A stretch of DNA of 50,885 nucleotides from Bacteroidota bacterium (GTDB taxonomy: Bacteria > Bacteroidota > Bacteroidia > UKL13-3): assembly GCA_947464275.1 (NCBI GenBank), contig CANHVU010000024.1, positions 1 to 50,885 on the forward strand, in the 5' to 3' direction. The position numbers and the translations under genes are program-made. Below, in pieces: positions 1 to 8,891 of this stretch (positions are counted from its first letter, which is position 1; each line of letters opens with the position of its first letter). Below the pieces are notes generated by a model. It made no database searches. It saw only the letters and a list, made by a program, of their open reading frames with translations, and had not been told where the DNA came from.

Positions 1-144
1 TAGCAAAAGGAAGGGTGATTAGCATGCTGCACGGTATCTAAACTACCTATGACTTGACTTAATCTTTATCCCTTCCTACTCTTTTATTTTTATTCAAATA
101 AAATATTGTATTCTTGAATTTGATTAACAGATCACAAACATAGG

Positions 145-1500
145 ATGACAATGAATTGGCAGCAGCTTTTAAAACCATACAGATTTAACCAAACTTTACA
201 AGACAATAAAACGAGCAGAACTGAGTTTGAGCGCGATTTTGACAGGGTGGTTTTTTCTGAATCGTTCAGAAAACTGCAAGATAAAACTCAAGTTATTCCA
301 TTGCCCGAAAACGATTTTGTGCATAACAGATTAACGCATAGTTTAGAAACTTCGAGCGTGGGCCGCAGTTTGGGCCGTAAAGTTTCGGAAGCATTGCTCC
401 AAAAATACCCTGATTTACAAAAAGAAATAAGCAGTTACGATATTGGTTGCATAGTAGCTGCGGCTTGTTTGGCTCACGATATTGGGAATCCGCCTTTTGG
501 CCATAGTGGAGAGGATGCCATTAGAGAATATTTTTTAAATGGAAACGGAAAAGAGTTAGAACCAAGTATTAATAATGCCAAGCAATGGGCCGATTTAATT
601 AATTTTGAAGGCAATGCCAATGGGTTTAAAATAGTATGTAATTACAGTGGAAATGATAAAGGTTTACGCTTAACTTACCCAACTTTGGCTGCATTTAGTA
701 AATACCCAAAAGAGAGTTTGCCCAAATATACCGATAAAAAAGTAAGTGAAAAAAAGTTTGGCTTTTTTCAAAGCGAGGTGGCTTATTTTAACGATATAGC
801 CCAAAAGTTAGGTTTGTTAAAAATAAGGGAAGATGAGCATTTAAATTGGTGTAGGTATCCATTGGCTTTTTTGGTGGAAGCGGCCGATGATATTTGCTAC
901 AGCATCATTGATTTTGAAGATGGGCTTAATTTAAAGTGGATTGACATAAAACATGCTGAAGATTTGTTGATTCCTTTTGTCGAAAATTTTAAAGAAGATA
1001 AATTCAATGAAATGACTTTTGAAGGGCAAATTGGTTTTTTACGTGCATCGGCCATTGATAATTTAACCAATGAGTTGTCTCAAATTTTTATGCAAAACGA
1101 AGAAGCCATTTTGAACGGAACCTTTAATAATTCGCTTATTAAATTGAGTAAAAACATTGATTTCATTGAGCAAATTAAAACCATAACTAAAGAAAAGGTT
1201 TATAAAAACAGGGTTGTACTTGAAATAGAGGCTGCCGGTTTTGAGGTAATCAGCGGATTATTGCACATTTGTATAAACGCTGTAAACCAACATTTTGAAG
1301 CACAAAACAATGCTAATCTGAAATTTTATAGAAGCGAAAAAGTTATAGAATTAATTCCTGAACAATTTATAGGTAAAGGCAAAATTCCTCATCCTGATTT
1401 GTACACTAGGGTAATGAAAATTTGCGAGTTCATTTCAGGCATGACCGATAATGCAGCCATTAGTTTTTACCGAAAATTAAATGGTATTCAGCTAGGTTAG
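145..1500 (+). CDS. dgt: Deoxyguanosinetriphosphate triphosphohydrolase (dGTPase), HD superfamily
   Basis: Cytosolic enzyme expected to hydrolyse dGTP or other dNTPs to the nucleoside plus triphosphate, so it acts on nucleotide pools. The HD metal site is visible: His65 in NRLTHS, the HD pair at 111-112 in AHDIGNPPFGHSGE, and a late Asp in VEAADDICYS near 248. The EGNANGF stretch at about 155-161 is also typical of the family. At 451 residues it is close to the normal dGTPase length. The ATG at 145 and the ATG at 151 (two codons later) are both possible; neither has a clear Shine-Dalgarno site. The methyltransferase gene follows after about 33 bases but has its own promoter-like box, so shared transcription is uncertain. 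The family call is secure; nucleotide specificity is inferred. Confidence 0.93.
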   Translation: MTMNWQQLLKPYRFNQTLQDNKTSRTEFERDFDRVVFSESFRKLQDKTQVIPLPENDFVHNRLTHSLETSSVGRSLGRKVSEALLQKYPDLQKEISSYDIGCIVAAACLAHDIGNPPFGHSGEDAIREYFLNGNGKELEPSINNAKQWADLINFEGNANGFKIVCNYSGNDKGLRLTYPTLAAFSKYPKESLPKYTDKKVSEKKFGFFQSEVAYFNDIAQKLGLLKIREDEHLNWCRYPLAFLVEAADDICYSIIDFEDGLNLKWIDIKHAEDLLIPFVENFKEDKFNEMTFEGQIGFLRASAIDNLTNELSQIFMQNEEAILNGTFNNSLIKLSKNIDFIEQIKTITKEKVYKNRVVLEIEAAGFEVISGLLHICINAVNQHFEAQNNANLKFYRSEKVIELIPEQFIGKGKIPHPDLYTRVMKICEFISGMTDNAAISFYRKLNGIQLG

Positions 1501-1519
1501 TTATATTACATATTGCCCT

Positions 1520-1527
1520 TATATTTG
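1520..1527 (+). promoter_or_regulatory. Bacteroidota -7 box (TATATTTG) before the methyltransferase gene
   Basis: TATATTTG matches the TAnnTTTG -7 consensus of Bacteroidota sigma-A promoters and lies only 6 bases before the ATG at 1534. Transcription from it would give an almost leaderless mRNA. No clear -33 element was seen. The same box spacing recurs at other genes here. Confidence 0.45.
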
Positions 1528-1533
1528 CCGCAA

Positions 1534-2709
1534 ATGAATTACGAAAAAATAATTTTAAAAAGCGGAAGAGAACGTTCATTGCTTAATCGTCATCCTTGGG
1601 TATTTAGTGGAGGTGTAAAACAAATGCCGAAAGCCCCAAACGGCTCTATTGTAGAAGTTAGAACCAATGCTGATGAATTATTGGGTTATGGTTTTTTTGC
1701 ACCAAATAGCCAAATCATGTGCAGGTTATTTGAGTTTACCAGTGAACCTATTGAAATAAATGCTAACTATTGGAAAAATAAAATTACTCGTGCTTTTGAA
1801 TTTAGAAAGCAATTTATCAATAACGACCATACCAATATTTATAGATTAATACATGCAGAAGGAGATTTTTTTCCAGGAATAATTATTGATATTTATAATC
1901 AAGCTGCTGTTTGCCAAATACTAGTAAAAGGAGTTGAGCTAATAAGCCAATATGTATTTGAAGCATTAAATAGTTTAGGTTTTAATCATATTTATTTAAA
2001 AACAAAACAAAGTACACAATTACTCGAAAATGTAACGGATGGAAATAGATGGGTAAATGATGCCATTTTACCTATGCCAATTAATGCCAAAGAATACAAT
2101 ATTCAGTTCAACATTGATGTTGAAAAAGGCCAAAAAACTGGTTTTTTTATTGACCAGCGCGAAAACAGAAGAATGCTTGGTGAGCTTAGCATGGGCAAAA
2201 CGGTATTAAATACATTTAGTTATTCTGGTGGATTTAGCCTTTCTGCACTCAAATATGGAGCCACTTGGGTTGACTCAGTTGATAGCAGTAAAGAAGCTAT
2301 TGAATTGGCCAATCAAAATGTGGCACTAAATGGATTTTCAAACCACGAAGGCATAGCAGCTGATTGTTTTGAATACTTGAAACAATGCACAAAAACGTAC
2401 GATATAATTGTACTTGATCCTCCCGCATTTGCCAAACATTCTAGGGCAGTTGCTAATGCCTCAAGAGGCTATCAAAGTTTGAATAAATTAGGAATTGAAA
2501 AGGTAAAACCAGGAGGTTTAATTTTTACATTTAGTTGTAGCCAACATATTGATAAGGATTTATTCAGAAAAATAGTTTTTAGCGCTGCTGCTGAGTGTAA
2601 GAGAAATGTTAGGATTGTTCGTCAATTGAGCCAACCCGATGATCATCCAATAAATATCTATCATCCAGAAGGAGAGTATTTAAAAGGGCTACTTTTACAC
2701 GTTGAATAA
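1534..2709 (+). CDS. Class I SAM-dependent RNA methyltransferase, RlmI/RlmL-C type with N-terminal PUA domain
   Basis: Predicted to methylate a cytosine of 23S rRNA (RlmI-like m5C methyltransferase group, COG1092). An N-terminal PUA-like RNA-binding region (about residues 1-75) precedes a Rossmann methyltransferase. The family signature KTGFFIDQREN is at about 201-211, the SAM-binding stretch NTFSYSGGFSLSALKYGA follows, and DPPAFAKH is at about 295-302, with a late FSCSQH cysteine region. I take the ATG at 1534. The frame also extends to a TTG at 1513, but the ATG has a -7 box immediately upstream and the protein then starts MNYEKIILKSGRE, as expected for the PUA domain. The family is clear; the exact target base is not. 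Confidence 0.88.
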   Translation: MNYEKIILKSGRERSLLNRHPWVFSGGVKQMPKAPNGSIVEVRTNADELLGYGFFAPNSQIMCRLFEFTSEPIEINANYWKNKITRAFEFRKQFINNDHTNIYRLIHAEGDFFPGIIIDIYNQAAVCQILVKGVELISQYVFEALNSLGFNHIYLKTKQSTQLLENVTDGNRWVNDAILPMPINAKEYNIQFNIDVEKGQKTGFFIDQRENRRMLGELSMGKTVLNTFSYSGGFSLSALKYGATWVDSVDSSKEAIELANQNVALNGFSNHEGIAADCFEYLKQCTKTYDIIVLDPPAFAKHSRAVANASRGYQSLNKLGIEKVKPGGLIFTFSCSQHIDKDLFRKIVFSAAAECKRNVRIVRQLSQPDDHPINIYHPEGEYLKGLLLHVE

Positions 2710-2786
2710 TTAAATAAAAAACCTTCAATTCAATCATTTCAAGTTAACCAATTATTTCCGGTTATTTTTTTACGTTTAAATAGTTT

Positions 2787-3545
2787 ATGAAATATCTATT
2801 TTCTTTTTTTATTTTAGCTAATTTACTAAGTTCTTGTAAATTTAATTCTAAAAATAATGATGCAGAAAGTTATCTAACTCATGATACCATTATTCATTTT
2901 TCAGGCTATTGGATAAGTGAAAATTATTTTGAGAATATAAAAAAATATAAGTCACCTAAACTTGCACAAGTTGGTAGTAAATATTTAGTGATTCCAAATA
3001 GAACTTTGAAATCAACACAACTAACAACTAACTTTAACGAAAAAGGTAGATTTTTAACCGTTTTAAAACATAATGACAAGTATGAATTATGGACAAATAA
3101 AGAAGGTGAAGCTGTTTCTTTTGTTAATCAAATAGTATTTATTAGTCCTAAAAAAATACTTATTGACACTGTAGTTTTTGACCATATTAATGCATATGCT
3201 ACAGGTAAAGAAGTCTTAATTTTAGAATCAATTCTTTTTAAAGGAAATTACCTCATCAATAAAAATGAAGAAGTGAAATTTGAAAACAATGGAACTATTA
3301 AAGGGTGGAATCAATACAAGTATTATTCCGTTCCAATTGATTATGAAAATGAAGCAATGCAAGTTGATCAAGTCAAACTAAGTAAAGACAGTATTAACTT
3401 TGAGAATTTTGGTTTTAAATTCAACAAAAATTATTTGGAACTTTACAAACTAAAATGCACTCTTTATGATAGTATTCAAAATACATGTAAGATAATAGAG
3501 AATGACAAGTTAGTTTACAGATTACAATCTATAAAAAGTAAATAA
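2787..3545 (+). CDS. Lipoprotein of unknown function
   Basis: A 252-residue protein with a type II signal peptide: a hydrophobic stretch followed by lipobox LLSSC with the acylated Cys at position 17. I do not recognise the mature domain. It is rich in Lys, Asn and aromatic residues with alternating hydrophobics, suggesting a beta-rich periplasmic or surface protein. Base composition is noticeably AT-rich. It converges with the ABC1 kinase gene, with only 8 bases between the stops, and is separated from the methyltransferase by 77 bases, so it is probably its own unit. Confidence 0.7.
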   Translation: MKYLFSFFILANLLSSCKFNSKNNDAESYLTHDTIIHFSGYWISENYFENIKKYKSPKLAQVGSKYLVIPNRTLKSTQLTTNFNEKGRFLTVLKHNDKYELWTNKEGEAVSFVNQIVFISPKKILIDTVVFDHINAYATGKEVLILESILFKGNYLINKNEEVKFENNGTIKGWNQYKYYSVPIDYENEAMQVDQVKLSKDSINFENFGFKFNKNYLELYKLKCTLYDSIQNTCKIIENDKLVYRLQSIKSK

Positions 3546-3553
3546 TACTTAAA

Positions 3554-4885
3554 TTAGTTGTTTAAATGATAATCCATCAATGGTTGTTTCCAGTTTCTTT
3601 GGCCTGTTTTTACTTTAGCTCCAAGCACGTTTAAAATACTATAAATACCAAAATAAGTACGGTTAATGTATAAGGCATGTTGCGAGCCCCTACCCTCTTT
3701 GCTTTCGCGCAATTCTTTCATATTGGTAACTTCTTCGCCTAAAGCGTAAATTTTATCAATGTAATCGTTATTGCTAAAGTCAAATTCATCGGTAACAAAT
3801 GGAGTACTCAATAAAGTAGTCATTCTAATAAACGCATCAGTAATTACATCTTGTGTGCGTTTATCATCTTTTTCGCTTACAATTTGTTGTTGCAACATAA
3901 TACGCTTAATGCTTTCTTGACTCTTTAAAATTTCGGGAACCAATAAAGCAAAATAGTTGTAATAAAAATCTTCAGGAATTTCCTTTACACAACCAAAATC
4001 AATTACGCCTAAACTACCATCTGCTTGCATCAAAAAATTACCTGGATGAGGATCGGCATGCACTGCTTTTTGTTCATGTACTTGCATGTCGTAAAAATCC
4101 CACATGGCTTGTCCAATTTGATTCTTTATTTCTTGAGTTGGATTGGTTTTTAAAAACTCTTCTAAATGTAATCCTTCCAACCAATCCATCACCAAAACTT
4201 TATTGCTTGAGTATTCAGGATAGTATTTGGTAAATTTTATATTCGGAATATCTGCACATAGCCTCGAAATTTCTTTACTGCGCTGCAATTCTAAATCGTA
4301 ATTGGTTTCTTCCAACAGTTTGCTTTCTACTTCTATGATGTATTTTTCAAACTCCTTTTCGCTTAAACCAATTAACCTAAAGGCAATAGGTTTTACCAAT
4401 TTCAAATCGCTTTTTATGCTTTCAGCAACTCCTGGATATTGAATCTTTATAGCCAATTTCTGACCATCTTTTGTTGCTTCATGAACCTGACCAATACTGG
4501 CCGCACGAGTTGATTGCATGTTAAAGGTATCAAAAATTTGCTGTGGGGTTTTGCCAAATTGTTTAACAAAAGTTTGTACAATTAGTGGACCCGAAAGCGG
4601 TGGAGCAGAATATTGCGCCAAAGCAAACTTATTGACATAAGCCCTAGGCAATACATTTTTTTCCATGCTTAACATTTGTGCCACCTTTAAAGCCGAACCT
4701 TTTAGCTCACTTAAAGCATTGTACACATCTTCCGCATTATCCTCGTGCAGTTGCTCTTTGGTCATGCTTGGGTCAAGCATTTTTTTTGAATAATGTTTGA
4801 TATAGTTTCCGCCAATTTGCGCACCTGTTTTTACAAAACGCATGGCACGCTCTACTTTGGTTGAAGGAATTGAATTTTGTTCCAT
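3554..4885 (-). CDS. ABC1/UbiB (ADCK/COQ8)-family atypical protein kinase-like protein
   Basis: Cytosolic or membrane-associated atypical kinase family that includes UbiB and COQ8, linked to quinone or lipid metabolism as an ATPase. Visible motifs: the lysine-helix motif in SALKVAQMLS (67-70, normally KxGQ; here KVAQ), the Ala-rich loop AASIGQVH (128-135), the ATP Lys in AIKIQ (147), the catalytic loop HADPHPGNF (276-284) and metal motif DFG (296-298). The length of 443 fits soluble members; no C-terminal transmembrane helices are evident. A TetR-like regulator lies upstream on the same strand, separated by a repeat-rich 204-base gap, and an NDH-2 gene lies beyond. This supports, but does not prove, a respiratory-quinone connection. 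Confidence 0.88.
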   Translation of the reverse strand: MEQNSIPSTKVERAMRFVKTGAQIGGNYIKHYSKKMLDPSMTKEQLHEDNAEDVYNALSELKGSALKVAQMLSMEKNVLPRAYVNKFALAQYSAPPLSGPLIVQTFVKQFGKTPQQIFDTFNMQSTRAASIGQVHEATKDGQKLAIKIQYPGVAESIKSDLKLVKPIAFRLIGLSEKEFEKYIIEVESKLLEETNYDLELQRSKEISRLCADIPNIKFTKYYPEYSSNKVLVMDWLEGLHLEEFLKTNPTQEIKNQIGQAMWDFYDMQVHEQKAVHADPHPGNFLMQADGSLGVIDFGCVKEIPEDFYYNYFALLVPEILKSQESIKRIMLQQQIVSEKDDKRTQDVITDAFIRMTTLLSTPFVTDEFDFSNNDYIDKIYALGEEVTNMKELRESKEGRGSQHALYINRTYFGIYSILNVLGAKVKTGQRNWKQPLMDYHLNN

Positions 4886-4911
4886 ATATGATTTAAATGA
4901 TTCTGGTTTGG

Positions 4912-5083
4912 CACAGATTTCACTGATTGATTTTTCTATGTTATCAGTTTAATTAGCGTGAATTATTTGCCACAGATTACGCTGATTTTTTATTTCTTGT
5001 TTACTGAACTTTTCTCTAATAAAGCGAAAGAGTTTACTTAAAGTACTTATAGATTTTTCTGCGTAATCTGTGCAATCTGTGGC
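4912..5083. repeat. Inverted, partly duplicated CACAGATT repeat between the TetR and ABC1 genes
   Basis: Three related stretches lie in the gap. One at 4912-4935 and one at 4969-4990 read CACAGATT followed by an ACGCTGATTTTT-like tail. One at 5051-5083 is their reverse complement with an extra CACAGATTG unit. The copies at 4969 and 5051 can pair, giving a long hairpin. This resembles the dispersed CACAGATT intergenic repeats often seen in Bacteroidota. Nothing suggests it is coding. Confidence 0.7.
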
Positions 5084-5089
5084 TATTTT

Positions 5090-5716
5090 CTATCTGTTTT
5101 GAAATAAAAATTTTCCAAAATCAAGAGCAGCATCTAAAGCCGATTTACCCATTAAATCGAACGCTAAATTAACAGAACGCTCTATTGATTCATCAGTTTT
5201 TTCAAACCCTTTGCTGCTATCGTTTAACCAAAAAGTAATTACAAACAAAAAGTTAAGCCATAAACCGCTTACATATTTTTCGTCTAAGTACTTACGTTCT
5301 TGAATTTCGTTAGTTCCAATAGCCTCTGATAAAATGGGTTTCATGTTATCAACAAACACTTCGTGAAGTTCATTTAAGTATTTAGGCCATCTTGGTAATT
5401 TTACCAAATCGCGGTTTTTTAAATACACCGCAAAACTGCGGTAGTTTTTAGCTTCTTCAATAAAAGCAAAAAATACGGCTAATACTTTTTCGCGAGCTGA
5501 ATATTGTTCCCAAGGCTCAGCATCGGCACAAGTTTTATAGGCATTTTCGAACCAAATTTTATAAATATCGGCTTCTAAACCTTCCAAACTAGAGTAATGG
5601 TTATAAAACTCTTTTTCTTCCATGTTTATTGCCTTGGCAAATAAGTAAACACTTTCGGGTGTTTTGTTATGCTCTAAAGTGTGGTTAATGTATTGTTTTA
5701 TTAAATCGTTGCTCAT
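5090..5716 (-). CDS. TetR/AcrR-like transcriptional regulator
   Basis: A 208-residue protein. Its N-terminal 55 residues look like a TetR helix-turn-helix: a first helix LIKQYINHTL, then TPESVYLFAKAINM and a recognition segment EEKEFYNHYSSLEGL with the characteristic FYNHYSS-L pattern. The rest is an all-helical domain with no recognised ligand signature. It lies upstream of the ABC1 kinase on the same strand, which suggests control of, or co-transcription with, that gene. The DNA-binding helix is somewhat degenerate compared with classical TetR proteins, so its effector and operator are unknown. Confidence 0.7.
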   Translation of the reverse strand: MSNDLIKQYINHTLEHNKTPESVYLFAKAINMEEKEFYNHYSSLEGLEADIYKIWFENAYKTCADAEPWEQYSAREKVLAVFFAFIEEAKNYRSFAVYLKNRDLVKLPRWPKYLNELHEVFVDNMKPILSEAIGTNEIQERKYLDEKYVSGLWLNFLFVITFWLNDSSKGFEKTDESIERSVNLAFDLMGKSALDAALDFGKFLFQNR

Positions 5717-5813
5717 ACTATTTAAGACAAGTGTTGGTTAATATAGTTTTGAAAGCTAATAAAAGTTTGGTAATTACTTATTAGTCAAACTATTTTAGCT
5801 TATTATTAAATCA

Positions 5814-7103
5814 TTATTGTTTGGGCACAAAAGGCCTAGTTATAATTCTAATGGCGCGTTGGTAACTCACATAATTCCACATCCAATTCAGGAACACCAC
5901 TAGCCTGTTTCTAAAGCCAACCAATAACATTAAATGTATAAACATCCAACCTAACCAAGCTATATAACCTTGCATTTTTATTCCAAATATTTCAAACACA
6001 GCTTTGTGCCTACCAATAGTGGCCATACTGCCAAGGTTAAAGTAATTATAAGGTTTGGGCTGTTGGTTATTTATTATTTTCAATAAATTATTCCCTAACA
6101 ATTTGCCTTGTTGTTGCGCCACAGTTCCCACCATTGGGTGTCCGTTTGGAAAAGCTTCATCGGTGGTCATGTAGGATATATCGCCAATTGCATATACATT
6201 GTTTAATGTTTCAATCTTATTAAATGCATCTACTTTGTATCTATTGCCACGCACCACTAAATCGGCAGAAATACCAGGTATGGTTTTACCTTTAACACCT
6301 GCACTCCAAATTACCGTATCGGTTTTTAAAATTTGGCCATTGCTTAAAGTTAAGTTTCCTGTTTTGGCATCGTAACTTTCCACTGCGGTATTGGTTTGCA
6401 CATGCACGCCTAATTCTTCTAAAAACTGTTGCGCTTTTTTCGATGAAATTTCGCTCATAGCAGCCAACACCCTTGGGGCAGCTTCAATTAAATGCACTTG
6501 CATTTTATTGGCATCTATTTCCTTATAGTCAGCAGGAATTACATTCTTTTTTATTTCGGCCAATGAACCCGCAGTTTCTACTCCCGTAGGGCCTCCACCT
6601 ACTACCACAAAGTTTAAAAAACGTTCAATATCGCCTGTTTTACTTTCGCTCAAAGCTTTTTCAAACTCTTGTAAAATATCGCTTCGTAAATCCAATGCAT
6701 CAGGAATTGATTTTAACTGCATGCAATGTTTTTCTAATTCAGCATTGCCAAAAAAATTGGTTTGCGCCCCAGTAGCTATGCATAAGTAATCGTAGGTAAA
6801 ATTGCCAATATTGGTAATTACTTCATTTTGGGCAGTGTTTACTTCTTTTACTTCGGCCATTCTAAAGGCCACATTGGGCATACTTCCAATAATTTTTCGG
6901 AGTGGATATGCTATGGCATCAGGACCTAAACCGCCCGAAGCCACTTGATACATTAAAGGTTGAAAATTGAAATAATTGTTTTTATCTAAAACGGTAATTT
7001 TTATGGGTTTGTTGTTTAACTTTTTAATCAGTTCTAACCCAGCAAAACCGCCACCTATTACTATTAAATGTGGGGTTTGCATACTTTGATAATGATGCTT
7101 CAT
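5814..7103 (-). CDS. ndh: Type II NADH:quinone oxidoreductase (NDH-2), FAD-dependent
   Basis: Single-subunit, non-proton-pumping NADH dehydrogenase expected to pass electrons from NADH to the quinone pool at the inner face of the cytoplasmic membrane. It has two dinucleotide-binding folds: FAD site VIGGGFAGLELI near the N terminus and NADH site VVVGGGPTGVETAGSLAE near residue 165. The WSAGVKG and YAIGD (FAD) motifs are present, and a hydrophobic, aromatic C-terminal tail (about 380-425) provides membrane attachment. I take the ATG at 7103; the reading frame also runs to a TTG at 7115, and an ATG at 7082 is the minimal start. The gene reads away from the envelope cluster. The call is strong; quinone type cannot be read. 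Confidence 0.9.
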   Translation of the reverse strand: MKHHYQSMQTPHLIVIGGGFAGLELIKKLNNKPIKITVLDKNNYFNFQPLMYQVASGGLGPDAIAYPLRKIIGSMPNVAFRMAEVKEVNTAQNEVITNIGNFTYDYLCIATGAQTNFFGNAELEKHCMQLKSIPDALDLRSDILQEFEKALSESKTGDIERFLNFVVVGGGPTGVETAGSLAEIKKNVIPADYKEIDANKMQVHLIEAAPRVLAAMSEISSKKAQQFLEELGVHVQTNTAVESYDAKTGNLTLSNGQILKTDTVIWSAGVKGKTIPGISADLVVRGNRYKVDAFNKIETLNNVYAIGDISYMTTDEAFPNGHPMVGTVAQQQGKLLGNNLLKIINNQQPKPYNYFNLGSMATIGRHKAVFEIFGIKMQGYIAWLGWMFIHLMLLVGFRNRLVVFLNWMWNYVSYQRAIRIITRPFVPKQ

Positions 7104-7457
7104 ATTGCTATGCAATAATTAATTGTGCGCTACAAAGGATAGTAATAAAAATGACCTTACCTATCTATTTTGATTAATATTTATCAAGTAAGACTGAATC
7201 TGTTTTTAATCAATAAAAAGGAACTTATAAGGGCTAAAAGTGTACTTAATTTTGATAGGTAAATGAGAATGTGATTTTTTGGCATTCTTTAATAAATTCA
7301 TAAAATAAAAATTATATCTACAATAAAAATTAATTGCTAGTATCTTTAAAATAAAATTAAAAAAGAATTATATTTTAGCCTAAAATATAATTAATACCCA
7401 TGTAAATGGCAGCTTATTTATTTAAGCTGTATTATTGTGATTGATAATTATTTAGAG
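7104..7457. promoter_or_regulatory. 354-base divergent intergenic region with inverted repeats
   Basis: This separates the NDH-2 gene (minus) from the envelope cluster (plus) and must hold both promoters. No clear TAnnTTTG box was found for either gene. Visible structure: a perfect 12-base inverted repeat with a 3-base loop at 7366-7392 (AATTATATTTTA and its complement), a 7-base inverted repeat CAGCTTA/TAAGCTG at 7410-7429, and distant complementary 9-mers TTACCTATC (7157) and GATAGGTAA (7254). These are candidate operators or 5'-UTR hairpins for the cluster. Confidence 0.4.
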
Positions 7458-8876
7458 ATGAAATTTATTTTCTTACGGGTTTACTTTATTTGTTTACTAT
7501 TTATTTCAATAAATGGCCTTGCCTCAGCACCAATTACTGTGGCCATTTCAAATTTTAAAACGCTAGGTGGTGGAACTGAAAAAGACTTTTTAGGGGCAAG
7601 TTGCACCGAGGCCATTTTTGAAATACTTACCAACGATCATACCGTTAGGGTGGTAGAGCGTGAATATTTAAATAAAATAATAGAAGAGGTAAAACTCCAA
7701 AACTCAGGTTTGGTTGATGAAAAAACAGCCATTGAAACTGGAAGACTTTTAGGTGTTCAATATTTTGTGTTTGGCTCTATAACGGCACTTAACGAAACTT
7801 TAAAAATTAGTACACGTACGGTAAGTGTAACCACAGGACAAGTAATTAGTAGCAATTCGGTAAATGGAAGTTTAAATAACCTATTTAATCTTCAAAGCGA
7901 ATTAGCAAAAAAAATTACTGCTTCATTTAATATTGGAAGTAGCCTTCTGCAGGCCTCCAATAATTCAAAAGCCGATTTATCTGATATTCCAATTCAAGTT
8001 TATAATAAAGTAGATAAAGTAAAAGCATTAGCTAAAACCTTTCCAATTTTTGGCCTTGACCCCGCAAGGGCACGCAAAAAAGCCGAATACCAAAATGGCA
8101 TAAATTATTGCGATGAAATAATAGAAACATCGCCTAAGCTTTATTTGGCTTATTATTACAAAGCACAATTTTTATTACAATTGGAAAACAATGAAGAAGC
8201 TGAAGCTGCCATTAAAATTGCCAAAAAACTAAAAAGTGCTGATTTAGACATTATGCTTTTAAATGCCAGTTATCATATGATAAATAATGACGACAATAAA
8301 GCATTAGATTTGCTTACTTTTTTATCAAATAAATATCCTGAAGATGCCCGTGTATGGTATGGCATAGCAAAAACTCAAGCATCGGCACTTAACAACCATG
8401 CTGCTATTGAAGCGTGCATCAATGCATTAATTTATACCCCTAAAATCCCTCAAGTTGAAAAATTATTACAAACAGTTTTAGGAGGAATGGAAGGTGTAAG
8501 TGCATCGCAGTTTTCGAGCAACGATGTGTATGTATTTGCACAGTTTTATAAAACTTTTTTTGATTTCGGAGTTAGCAAAACCACTGCCGAACTAGCCAAA
8601 CAAGTTAACCAACTTTGGCCTGCCATGTACTTGCCTTATTATGTGATGGGCAGTTACCAAGCCAATTTAAACAAAACCGAACTAGCAGAAATTTTACTGA
8701 ATGATGGTTTAAAATACAATAACACCTACCCATACTTGCACCGAGAATTAGGCAAATTATTAATAAATAATAAAAAGTGTAAAGATGGTAAAATGCATTT
8801 AACCATTTATATGCGCACTGAAACAAGTGTAGAGGATTACGATCAAATTCAAAAATATTTCAATAAGTGTAATTAA
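7458..8876 (+). CDS. CsgG/FlgO-like exported protein with C-terminal TPR-type repeats
   Basis: First gene of the envelope cluster. The signal peptide (about 24 residues, ending ASA) has no lipobox. Residues about 25-165 have the alpha/beta pattern of the CsgG/FlgO/LpoB group: ITVAISNFKTLGG, then VRVVEREYLNKIIEE, then GRLLGVQYFVFGSI and TRTVSVTTGQVI. In known members this fold forms outer-membrane-associated lipoprotein rings or activators. The C-terminal ~280 residues are helical TPR-like repeats (YLAYYYKAQFLLQLENNEEAEAA and following). I use the ATG at 7458; the frame extends to a GTG at 7437, but that would put charged residues before the signal peptide. The following lipoprotein gene starts 15 bases after the stop. 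The fold call is fairly secure; its role is unknown. Confidence 0.75.
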   Translation: MKFIFLRVYFICLLFISINGLASAPITVAISNFKTLGGGTEKDFLGASCTEAIFEILTNDHTVRVVEREYLNKIIEEVKLQNSGLVDEKTAIETGRLLGVQYFVFGSITALNETLKISTRTVSVTTGQVISSNSVNGSLNNLFNLQSELAKKITASFNIGSSLLQASNNSKADLSDIPIQVYNKVDKVKALAKTFPIFGLDPARARKKAEYQNGINYCDEIIETSPKLYLAYYYKAQFLLQLENNEEAEAAIKIAKKLKSADLDIMLLNASYHMINNDDNKALDLLTFLSNKYPEDARVWYGIAKTQASALNNHAAIEACINALIYTPKIPQVEKLLQTVLGGMEGVSASQFSSNDVYVFAQFYKTFFDFGVSKTTAELAKQVNQLWPAMYLPYYVMGSYQANLNKTELAEILLNDGLKYNNTYPYLHRELGKLLINNKKCKDGKMHLTIYMRTETSVEDYDQIQKYFNKCN

Positions 8877-8891
8877 AATGATTCAAAGCAA

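Noticed and set aside
1-41. Short open stretch before dgt: plus frame ending SMLHGI at TAA 39-41, and a minus frame starting MLITLPFA
   Set aside because: Too little sequence at the window edge to decide whether either is the end or start of a real gene.
9-76. GGAAGGG/CCCTTCC complementary arms
   Set aside because: Only 7 bases with a loop of over 50 bases; expected by chance.
4912-5083. CRISPR array
   Set aside because: Repeat units are in both orientations, unequal in spacing and only three; not CRISPR.
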